Position numbers and translations under genes: made by a program
Shown here: positions 49,001 to 60,500 of the stretch, piece after piece
How the letters are laid out: every line of letters starts with the position of its first letter
How positions within the stretch are numbered: the stretch's first letter is position 1
Notes under the pieces: generated by a model
Databases searched by the model: none
The model's input: only the letters and a program-made list of their open reading frames with translations
What the model was told of the DNA's origin: nothing
Origin: Diphasiastrum complanatum
Lineage: Eukaryota; Streptophyta; Lycopodiopsida; Lycopodiales; Lycopodiaceae
DNA: 64,000 nt
Assembly (NCBI GenBank): GCA_029204225.1
Contig: MU831863.1
Span: 36,009-100,008, forward strand
Direction of reading: 5' to 3'

Positions 49001-52000
49001 GCAAGAGAGTTACTCAAGAAGTTTAACATGCTTGATTGTAAGTCCATTTCTACACCATATGATCCCAAGTGTAAAGCTTACAAAAGAGGAAAATTCTGAA
49101 AGTGTGAATGAAACACTTTATAGGCAGCTTGTAGGTAGTCTTATCTATCTAACGACTACTCGACCAGACATTTCATATGCAGTGAGCATGGTGAGTCAGT
49201 TCATGTCTTTACCAAAAGTTTGTCATTGGAAAGCGACAAAAAGGATTTTGCGTTATGTCAAAGGGACACTCAGATATGGCATTTATTATGATAAAGGAAC
49301 AAAAATAAAACTTGAGGGTTTTGTTGATGCTGACTGGGCAAGAAATGCAGAAGATAGATCGACTACAGGATATGCATTTAATCTTGGAACATGAACTATA
49401 TCTTGGAGCAGTAAAAAGCAACCAATTCTATGGTGTGACAATCAGAGTTGTATACAGCTTGCAAAGAATCCAGTATTTCATAGCAGGTCAAAGCATATTG
49501 AAGTTCAGCAGCATTTTATACGACAAAAGTTACAAAGTGGTGAAGTAGAGTTGATCTACTGTGACACCAATGATCAAGTTGCAGATATCTTCACAAAAGG
49601 ACTTGGTCGTGAAAAATTTGAGAAGTTCAGGACTCTCCTAGGTGTTTATGATAATCAATTATCCATTAAGGGGGAGTGTTAGAATTAATGGTTAATTGTA
49701 GAGGCCAGCCTGCATGCTAGAAGGCCTATTTCTATTTTAATGCACCTGGATCATACAGACATTGTTCTCGAGAGAGATTGGCTCTACAGTTTAGGACCTA
49801 ACCTCCACAGAAACTATCAGGAGAACACCCTCAGCTTTCAGCACAAAGGCCGAGTGATCCAGTTGCATGGGGAGCATGATGTTCCCAACAGTCCTATGGT
49901 CTGCAGTTCAGAGCTCTGTCAGCTAATCGGAGACGACGACCATCAGGTATTCTTATGTGACTTTCAGTTTATTCTGAGGTTTCTATTTCTAGTTCTATAC
50001 AGCAAAAAATCAGTAAATTAGAAACTTTATTGTCTAAATTTAAAGATGTTTTTCCTGAAGATTTGCCACATGGTTTGCCACCTAGCAGAGAGGTAGATCA
50101 TGTAATAAACCTAGTACCAGGTATAGCACCTGTTTCTAAACCTCCGTATTGGGTCAGCTGAACAGAGGATGAAGAAATAACTAGGCAGTTAACAGATTAT
50201 CTTGGGAAAGGCCAAATTCATACCAGTAGTTCACCATGGGCCCCACCAGTCCTTTTGGTGAAAAAGAAAGAGGGGTCTATGCGTCTTTGCGTAGATTACA
50301 GAGCCCTCAATAAAGTCACAATAAGACATAAATACCCTATGCCTCGGGCAGACGAGTTGTTTGCTCAACTCGACGGGGCTAAATTTTTCAGTAAAATAGA
50401 CATCAGATCGGGATATCATCAAGTCCGTATAAAATCAGAAGATGTCTCAAAAACAGCTTATAGGACTCATCACGGTCATTACGAGTTTAAGGTGATGCCA
50501 TTTGGGCTCACAAATGCTCCAGCTACCTTTATGACCTTAATGAACAGTGTCCTCAGACCATACTTGGGTAAATTTGTAGTCGTATTTTTAGATGACATCC
50601 TCGTCTACAGCAAAACGAGGAAGGAGCATCTAAAACACCTCAGAATGGTGTTTCGACTGCTCAGAAAGCATAAGCTTTATGCTAAACAATCCAAGTGTGA
50701 ATTCTTCATTGAAGAAGTAGCATATTTGGGTCACATTATCTCGTCAGATGGGATTAAGATGGACCCGAATAAGGTTAGAGCCATACTCAGTTGGCTAAGA
50801 CCTCAGAATATTTTGGAACTTCAAATCTTTCTTGGTTTGGCGGGATATTACAGACGATTTGTCAAGGAATATGCTCAGATAGCAGTTCCCATGACAAATC
50901 TTCTTAGGGGAAGGGAAAGGAGTTCATTTGGGAGTCCGCACAGCAGGAGAGCTTTGATGCTCTCAAAACAGCCTTAGCTACAGCACCAGTTTTAAAAGTC
51001 GTCGACCCCAATCAGCCATTTGTGGTCGAAACAGATGCTAGCTACTTTGCAGTTGGTGCTGTGCTAACTCATGGTGGACGACCAGTTGCGTTCGAGAGTA
51101 AAAAACTTGAGCCAGCTCAGACTAGGTACAGTGCCTATAAAAAGGAACTCTTTTCTATAGTCCATGCCCTTAAGACTTGGAGGCATTATTTGTATGGTAC
51201 CAACTTTGAGGTCCTAACAGACCATGAAAGTCTCATATACCTTTGCAATCAACCTGAGCTTAGAGGTCGGAAAGCTCGTTGGGCAGAGTTGATGCAAGAG
51301 TTTGATATGTCTATCAGATATAGACGGGGCAAATTCAATACAGTAGCAGATGCCCTTAGTAGAATGCCTATGATAAACGAGCTGAGTTTCACTCATATTC
51401 ATAATGAGCTACTCGAGTCCTTGAGAGGGAAGTGCCAGCATGAGGCATTCTTCTCTACTATCTGGAACTTAGTCCAGAGCAGACAGTTACAAACTCCAGA
51501 ACCAGTTCCCGGGGCTGGTGCCAGTTCATCCAAGAATACGGCAGCTTCCCTTGAGGATGATGATGAGTCCGAGTATACGTCGTCAGATGACGTTGAGGAT
51601 TCTGAGCCTGTATTACCCAAGCAAACGCCAGTGGTTGAGGGTCAGTTGACTCAAGGATTCAAATGGAAACAGTATTCCATTCAGGATGAGTACTTGCTCT
51701 ATAGAGATAGAGTATGTGTCCCCAATTCAGAGGATTATAGGCAACAGGTCCTATATGAATGTCATAACAATCCTAGTGCGAGACACCCAGGCATACAGAA
51801 GACCTATGAGCCGCCCAGTATGAAAAAGGACGTCCAACAGTATGTAACCAGTTGCCAGAAATGTCAAGTAAACAAAGCAGAGCGTTTAAAGGCAGGAGGG
51901 TTGTTGCAGCCCTTAGAAATACCAGCTGGTAAATGGGAGAGTATCTCCATGGATTTTATAGTAGGCCTGCCTAAAACCCGAAAGGGTAATGACGCTATAT

Positions 52001-54507
52001 GGGTCACCGTTGACCGTCTGACCAAAATGTCTCATTTTATTCCGACCAAAACAACCGTTAGAGCTCCAGAGTTAGCAAGGTTGTTTGTAGACGGGCTATT
52101 TAAATTGTACGGTCTACCTTCCGGCATAGTCAACGACCGGGACAGTAAGTTTAATGGAAATTTTTGGAGGGCAGTATTCCATCATCTCCATACTAAACTT
52201 AATATGAGTACCACTGACCATTCACAGACGGACGGTCAAACAGAAAGGGTAAATCAGGTGCTGGAGGATATGCTTCGTGCATACGTCAGCAAGAAGCAGA
52301 CTAATTGGGAGGAGTATCTCTCGATATTAGAGTTTGCTTACAACAGTACCAAACATTCAGCTACGGGATAAAGCCCATTTATGCTGATGTACGGTTTTCA
52401 GCCACGCTCACCCACAGCTGTAGGGTTTAAATAAGACAAAGTTGAAGCAGCCAGGAACTTTTTAGAGGACCTAAACCAAATGATAGAACATGCTAAGCGT
52501 AGCATTAGGCAGTCCCAGGATCGAGCCAGGCATTATGCAGATCCACACAGACGGGATATGCAGTTCTCCACTGGTGAGAAAGTCTACTTGAGAGTCCCAG
52601 TTGACTCTAAAACCCTCAAATCAGGAGTGTGTGCTAAGTTGTCTCCAAGAGAGAGACGCAGACTCGTCATACTCTATATCGAGAATATCTGGTCAAGTGG
52701 AATGATCAGCCTGTTGAGAATGCCACTTGGGAAAGAGGCAGTGTCCTTCGCAAGATTTTTCCAGACTTTGTCTTCGAGGACCAAGACGGTTCTTAAGGGG
52801 GAGGGAGTGTTACGAGCTCGTGACCAGTGCCGAACCCTAGAGAACACAGATAGGTCAGATACCACAGTCAGGGTCGTGTCCAGCGTACACGACCAACAAG
52901 GCAAGACAGTGTGAGTAGTGTGCCCCAGCATGGTCCATAGCTATGGCGAGCCTAACACAGTCTAGAGACCCTGTCAGCAGGACAGGGCCCCAAGTTGATC
53001 GATACGGAGGTGTTTTCTTGCAAGTGTTGACATTGAATTGTAGGCAACCAAATCAAGCGCAGTTTGGCTCTAGACCACCTTTCTTCATGCCCACGGTGAT
53101 TCCTATGGGGTCAGTTCTAACCATTACCGCACAGCTTGCGAGATTTGAACACCACAATCCAAATGCTTGTTTTTTTTTGCCATTTTCAAAAAATGGCTTC
53201 TGGGCAACCGATTCAGGTGGTGTCTGAGCCTAGAATGCATTTCCACATGCCCGCACAGACTCCTGTGACCTCCGTTCTGCCCATCTACGTCCGTAGCACA
53301 AATTTCAATTTTGTTGCCCTAATTCCATGTTTTTTAGGGTTTAAGCTTAGAGCATCGTGCAAGCATCCGCCAATAGCGTGGTTTAGGCCTACACTGGACT
53401 CATAGACGCCTGCAAGGACTCCCATGCTAGCGTCAGTCGCCCGTTTTCGCTCACACTGGAATTATTCTATCCCTCGCCCTGTCTCGTGTGTTTTTTGGCA
53501 GTTGCTATGATCTTGCTAGAATCAACATGACGCGTGCTCGGATGTGTTCAGCTCTGTTTTAGGCTGGTAATGTTTTTCAATGCAATGTGTTTTCTTCTAC
53601 TAAACGGTTGTTTGCTTGTTTTTGTTCGCAGGTTTGATCTCGTGTGGACACGATGCCGTTGCAGGGCCGAGGCCTTTGGGGTGAGGTTGAGCTTACTGAG
53701 GGGGATGTGGCTACACACCATGGCTCGGGAGTCTGTAGATGGAGATGCTTGCATTGTGGTGGTCTCTTCACAGGATCACTTACCAGGGTTAGGGCTCACT
53801 TACTAAGGGTCAGAGGGCCGGGTGGGCGGGCATTGGGCATATCTGATTACCCCAGGATTTTCGATGAGGAGAGACAGAGGTTGTCTATTACGTACGGGCA
53901 TGGTGCTGCATCACAGGTTTCTGGACAGGGACAGGGACAGGGACAGGGACAGAGACAGGGTGTTGCATCACAGGTTTCTGGACAGGGACAGGGACAGAGA
54001 TAGGGACAGGGGGCAGAAGCAACTGCAGGTTCACAGGCAGGGGTCACAGGTATGCAAGCACGGCCTACTACGGGTGTAGAGCCTAGTACAGCACGTTCTT
54101 GGCAGGGTTTAGGTGCAGTGCATGGTCCAGGCAGTGCCACTCCAGTTCCACCCGTAGCAGCAGGGCTTACTTCAGAGGGGAGAGCGTCACATGAGCAGGT
54201 TGGATCAGCAGCAGGCAGGGGGAGGATCCAGAGCCAGAGCACGCAGCAGAGAGACAGAGCACGCGGCAGAGCCAGGGCCACACCACGGCGTATGGCTCCC
54301 TCCAGTTCTGATTCATCTACAGACCCTTGGGATCTGCAGTCAGGCACAGATTCAGATGATGGTTCCTACCATGACTCTGACGAGCCTTAGTTGTGTAGTT
54401 TTCATTATGTTTAGGGAACATCATTGTACTCCATTTTGGTGCTATGTGGCCCGATATTTATATTATGATGATCCTATTCACAGCAGTGTAACGATTCAGT
54501 ACTGTTC

Positions 54508-54552
<45 letters not shown>

Positions 54553-57500
54553 GGTTGAAAAACGATTCCATATGGTTGAAAAATGTTTCAGTACGGTTCA
54601 GGACGATGCAGTATGGTGATTGGTTCAGAACACTTAGCAAGGTTTTTGTTTAGCATGATTCAGCATTTTTGTTTAGTTTGTTGGATCTGAGAGAGATAAC
54701 GAGAGAGAGAGAGAGAGAGAGACAGAGGGAGTTAAATTTTGGGGCATCATGTTTTTTTATTAATGCACCTGGGAGTTAAAGCGTAAACCTAGGAGTTAAT
54801 GCACCTAAACTAGACCATCCTGCACCCGAAACGTTCGGCAAAATACACAGTAATTATGCTCTTAATTAGAGCTTTCACCTGATACCCATATTGCACAAAA
54901 AAAAAACAAAAAAAAAAAAAATTAAAAAAAACGTTTCTGGAAAAAATTTCTATATTTCCGAAATGCGTTTCTGAACGCGTTTCAGAAACGCAGTGCAACT
55001 ATGGTGCAGGTATACATCAATAGCAGTTGATTAAAATAAGGGAATTTAGAAGCAAGAGGTAGAGACAAATTGTACAACCTATTCATCCATATCATAAATG
55101 ACTCATAACTATAATGTAGAAAGGTCAGATGCATCTATATATGATAAAGAAGTCTTTGAAAGACTTATGGGGAAAACATGAAAAACTTGTCGCGCATTTG
55201 CATAATACTATCAAATAAATAGGTCTGCTGTGCTTAAGCATATGAAGGTCAGTTTGCAATTTATGAAAAAATGATAAACACTTGCCACATTAAATGGCAT
55301 TAACAAGCAGATAGGATTCTAAGTCATTAGTTAGTGATGGAGCACATACTGCAGGTATCTTTGTAGCTGAGGAAGGTGGCAGCAACAACATGGTCCTTAC
55401 AATGGGAATAGAGAATGAAGTGAACCAATTTTGCATTTCCCACAAGTCTCATCCATACCCGTTCCAATAGTAATGTAGTTCTTTGAATCTTTGTTTTGTT
55501 TCATGAATGCTTATCAAACTATGAAAGCAAAAAATTTAGGAGATCTTGACCCACGACAAGGTTGAAAGGGAAGCCAGTTGTGTTCAGAGAGAAAGAGAAA
55601 TGGCAAAGAGATTCTATTGGGGGTAGGAAGTCGATGAGCGACATGGGCTAATAGATAGTTGATGCAAGCGAAAAAAGCATCCAAAGAGGAGGAGGGGGTA
55701 ACTAGAGGGAGCAAAGCCAGGAAGATGTGGTACAAAGAAACAGAACCTACCAAAGATCCATGAAATTTGAAAATAGGCCATGGTAAGTAAGACGGAGACG
55801 CCGAAGAGGCGTTGGGTACAAGAGAAAAAAGAAAGACCAATAGCATTTTGATGTTTTGAATGGAATAATTCAATAAATAGTAAATACAGCACACATCGTA
55901 ACATCCCCCAAATGCATAAAAAGTATATGTAAATATGAAAAGGAGCTCTTATTTCCTAAACGTTAAACAATAAGTAACTTTGATTAGGAAGAAGCATGTG
56001 CAAAACATTTGAAAGCGTGTCACAACAAAGAAAACTTTATATCTACGAACCTCACACACACTTTAATTGGTTACGAAACTGGCAAGGTTTGAAGCTAGAA
56101 ATTGGAATTCGCACAACTACAAAAACATGGACAAAAGCAAAACCATGGGAATTTTGAGTAGATATTGAATGATATGCAAAATTTGAAAATCATATGGAGC
56201 AATATTGCACATACTTCAACGACCATGCTTGACAACCACTCACTCATGATTGCTATCAAGCATTGCCACATGATACAACTCTTCCTCATAAAGGGGGAAA
56301 CTTGAAGACAGTAGGCAAACTAGTTACCTAGATGATATGCCCTTGAGCAACTGCCACAATGTACAAGCTCTCCATCAAGACCACACTTTGAGCAATGATC
56401 ATGACCAGTTACAGATGTCAATGGACCATCGTCACATTCTAAGCTTTTCACATTACCCCTCTGGACAGCAACATCATGTAAGGACATTCCATCCAACAAA
56501 TGGATGCAATTGTACCTGATGAAGAAATTTATATTTATTATGCATACTACATTCTTTGCATTTTCTTAACAGAATCAATACTTCCTCAAACAAAGGCATC
56601 AAACCTAGGCATGTATCTTATGAGAATTTCTTGATGCTCATTACTTTGAAAAACTATACTTAACGGATTACGACGAGCACCCCATCCGGCATGGACTTCA
56701 AACTGGGAACAGCTCACCTACAAAATTGCAACGCTTTGGCACAATAAGAAGACAAGCATCGGAGTCAAGAACTATGACATGACATAAAAAAGGTCAAGTT
56801 TTCTCAAAAACTGGCATCATAAAATGTCTGACAATTTTGTATACAAGCATATATATCTTTTTTCAGTTTTTATATGTAAAAGTCTTCAAAAAACTAAGAA
56901 GTTTCATAAAATGAAGGTTTTTTGAGGATAACTCAAAAGAGGTTTCTTTTTATGCTAAGCATTTTTTATGAGTCTCATATATGCATCTTCATGGGTCGTA
57001 GTATTTCTTTTCAAATTTTAGGAGAACTCTTATATCAGTATAAAGTTCTTGTTCTTTTTATGGACTTAAATCTCATAATAAGCCAAAAATTAGGTGATGT
57101 CATTTTCAAGTTTCAAAAAGATCTCATAATAGTGTTGGCCTCAAGCCATAATGGCAAGGGTTAAGTCCCCCCAGGCCTACAAAGGATGTTAAGGTGTATT
57201 CTGCCGCACGCGCAAGGGAGACACGTTGATAACGGAAGATGCGTGGCAGGGATGGCACATGACTTTTTTTAAGTGCCAAGTTTGTTGTAGCGAGTGTGCA
57301 CATGATTTTAATCAAAATGAGTAATCCATTCGATTACTTCCTATAGACCAAGTCCTAGACCTTTAAACTAAAGACGATTTGATTACGAACTTTCTAAGAT
57401 TAGAAAAATAGTTGATGTGTCTCACAATACACTGGGTTCCATGCTTATTCATTCTTGTAGAGGGTCGTAGCATAATGGACCAACTTTTTAGATGCTCGAT

Positions 57501-60500
57501 TTAAGATGGTAGTTAAAATGTATTCTCATCTCCCTCTTTGAGTGACAATATGAACAAAATCCTTCATAGTTATGCTTGCCTCAACAGTTGTGGTTTGTTG
57601 AGCAACTTGTCACCTTTTCTAGCAAATTCTACCATGTAGTGCACAATAGTCAATATCTGTCCTCGAACTTGATATCTAGAAAGTTCCCCACTTGTGTGTT
57701 TTACTTATTCAACGAATTATGTCTAAGCCACCCACGACATTTGTACTTCATAAAGAAATGGTTTACATTCAAAATGTTGGAGTCTCCTTCTGTCAGGGAC
57801 CATGTCAATAGCTTAGAATCACTTTTGGATCCGCTTGTAGTTGTAGGTTTGTCTATTCACAACAATGCAGTCATGACCCTACGATCAAGCCCTCTTGCAT
57901 CCTATGACCACTTGCTCATGCTACTCAATGCACAACCTACATCAACATTGGAAAGTGTCCTATCAATACTTTTTCAAGAAGAATTCAAAAGACAGTCTAA
58001 AGATATTCTCAGAAAAAAAAGCAATATTCCAATAATGCAAAACTTGGCTCTTAAGCTAGAGGCAATATCCAAATTTATGACGTCTAATCATCGTGAATGT
58101 GTTAAAGAACAACATGAAATTTAGTATCAAATGCATGTGAACGTTCTAGAGGGTCATAAAATGTTATATATATATCGATGTTATGGCTAGCATGACACTA
58201 AATATACCAAAAGTGACCTGCAATATGGTGACCACCCACAAAGTCTCAGATCATCAACTTCAATCATGCATCGCATGGACCATATGCTACGACATCCGTA
58301 ATCAATTTGTTAGTGCTCAGGAGTAGGTCAGGTCACATACTCAAATGTATGTCCACATTAGCTTTTATCCGTTTGTACAAAGACTTGCTCCCTTAAGTCT
58401 CTTTGCCCTATTTTGAAGGATGGCTATAGCTTCGGCAAGAGCTGGTGGCAAAGATTCAAATGCACTTTTGAGATTCGGGGTTGTGAACCATTGCTTTACT
58501 GGAAGTAACCTTTTTTTTTTTAAACAACATAGCGTGAGCCATCTTGCACCATTTGAAACTGACTGAACTCTAACAATGCCATAGAGCTGGCATCAAAAAA
58601 TCTCAACTATAAGAGCAAAAGAAAAATCAAGAAACGTCCAGTTTGACCTCATGTTCGTTGTTCAATACATCTAAAAAATCCAACCAACAAAGATATCCGG
58701 GAAAAACCTTCAGCTCTATGCATCCTTGCTAATAATTGTGAGAATCGATTCCTAAGTGCCCTTGGAGCTTCCATTCAAACTATCATAAAGAAAGTGAAGA
58801 ATAGCAACTCACTACTTGATTGCAGCAGCTACAGCAAATCCCAGAACCTGACTTGGTCCCAATTAGCAAACACTGTAGTATTCCAAAAAGTTAAGTCAAA
58901 ACAAACGGGACTGACTAAACACCACCTCTAATAACAGAGCACATGTTTTAATAACAAAAAATACCGTGCAGCACTTCACCTGGCCTTTGTCATAGTACCC
59001 CAATTTTGTACCGTCTGGCAATCCTCCAGGCAGGAAAAGAGCCTTATGCAAGCTTGGATCTCTGCAAAAAAGCATTTCACAAAATTTAAATCCTGCATTT
59101 TTCTTGTACGTCCTCATTTGTACAGCTGACTGGAGTCAAGCTCCAAACCTCCAAGGAAGTTCTCACCACAGATTCAAAAGACATGAACAATATCTTTGGT
59201 TTTAATCCAAATACCTGACAGTCAATACAATCCATGTCGCATGCTACAAAAGTTAAAATAGATTAATATCATTGGTGATCACAAAACAATCTCACTAATA
59301 TGGACGTTCTATTTGCCTCAATATGTTTCATATCTACTTAATTCTTTGTTGCAATCTCGAATAGCACAATGAAGTGCTGAATGCATCACTCTTTTGATTT
59401 TCTGATGACTTCAAAGAAGACTTAGAAACAGCAAAATAATATAACGAATATTACATGGCAAATGCTTTGTCTTCATAAAAAATTCTTAGAAAAGAGAGTT
59501 AAAGGCTAATAACAAGCAATTTATCCATAACAAAAAGAGCTTCATAGAACGAACATTTGATGCAATCTAGGCCAGCACAATCAATAGCTCAATAGATCAC
59601 TCTTTAATTTCCAGTCCTTCAAAGAAACCATGGAAACAGAAAAATACTGAAACAAATCTTACACAGTCAATACTTCTGCCTGCATGAGTGTCTTAGAAAA
59701 GAATATTCAAGCTAAGTCTAATAGCCATAAATGTCTTGTACAACAAACTTTCACCTGGGCTTCAGTTGAAGTCCAAATTCTGGATGATGGATAGACCTAC
59801 ACAAAAGTCATCAGAGGACAATCAAGATTAAGAAAATTTCAACACATAGGACACCTGCCAAAAACACATTTGTATCTCTAAGTTGGTAAGTACAGTGGTG
59901 AATATACTACCTTCTTTGCAAAAAATTTCTCTCCAAAAGCGGTTCACGAATGTCTATTTGCAAGCATTCTGGACAAAGCCATTTACCCTCTGGAAAGGTG
60001 TGCAAGCCCACACATTCTGTAGCACAAGAACATAGTAAACATCTCAATCATCAGCCAAAGAATCGCAGTAAGAAAATTACTTTGCAGGTGGTGATGCAAA
60101 CCTAAAACACCTTCATCAAAGTGCTCCATTTATGAACCTTCTCCCTAGAGCATAGTTGGTCATTCTTCGGTCAATAAGTTGGTTGATTAGGCACAATCCA
60201 ACATTAAATGTTGGGCATAGAATACTCAAAGAACTACCATATGAAACTCTCTTATGTTGAGTAGGACCTTGATGGTAAAACCTCGAGCAACTTTTGCTGA
60301 CACAGTGAAGAATCGCACCACCTTTATGGCATTTAACACAGACTTGTCTATCAGCACCCTCTTCAATGACCTTCTGAATCGTGTCCAGTACATCCCCAGT
60401 CTCTTTAACTTTTATACCTGCTTCTATAATTTCCTTTAGGGATTTTCCATTTCCCAGGAATATATAATCACTAGGATGTCTTGCATTACTACCCGCATGC

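Larger units (their letters stand above)
44767..49738 (+). mobile_element. Nearly complete Ty1/copia element, 3' LTR truncated
   Basis: 5' LTR 44767-45146 (380 bp), PBS 45147-45159, repetitive leader, gag-pol 45735-49670, polypurine tract AAGGGGGAG (49668-49676), then 62 bp of 3' LTR (49677-49738) before gypsy sequence takes over. The 62 aligned LTR bases differ at 3 positions. Gag-pol has several stops and shifts and an RNase H deletion. It lies in intron 11, opposite to the host gene. Confidence 0.92.
49739..53530 (+). mobile_element. 5'-truncated Ty3/gypsy chromovirus
   Basis: Starts inside the protease region, then RT, RNase H, integrase and a chromodomain, polypurine tract and a 3' LTR starting at 52808. 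The 5' LTR, gag and most of protease are absent. Several stops and shifts (TGA 50159, shift near 50925, TAA 52369, shift near 52640). The chromodomain places it in the chromovirus clade. Confidence 0.9.

Noticed and set aside
53847-54347. 166-aa minus Cys/Pro-rich ORF
   Set aside because: Antisense of the GGGACA repeats and the BED protein frame.
49738-54775. Shared AATGCACCTGG at 49738 and 54764
   Set aside because: Only 11 bp are shared; at 49738 it is gypsy coding sequence, so a link to the dispersed repeat is not supported.
55514-55904. Hydrophobic minus ORFs of 96-126 aa
   Set aside because: They lie in intron 11, with no domain; composition reflects pyrimidine-rich sequence.
60116-60267. 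Extension of exon 5 past the donor
   Set aside because: Relatives need the second half of PHD1 here, which is supplied exactly in phase by exon 6; the extension is intron read-through.
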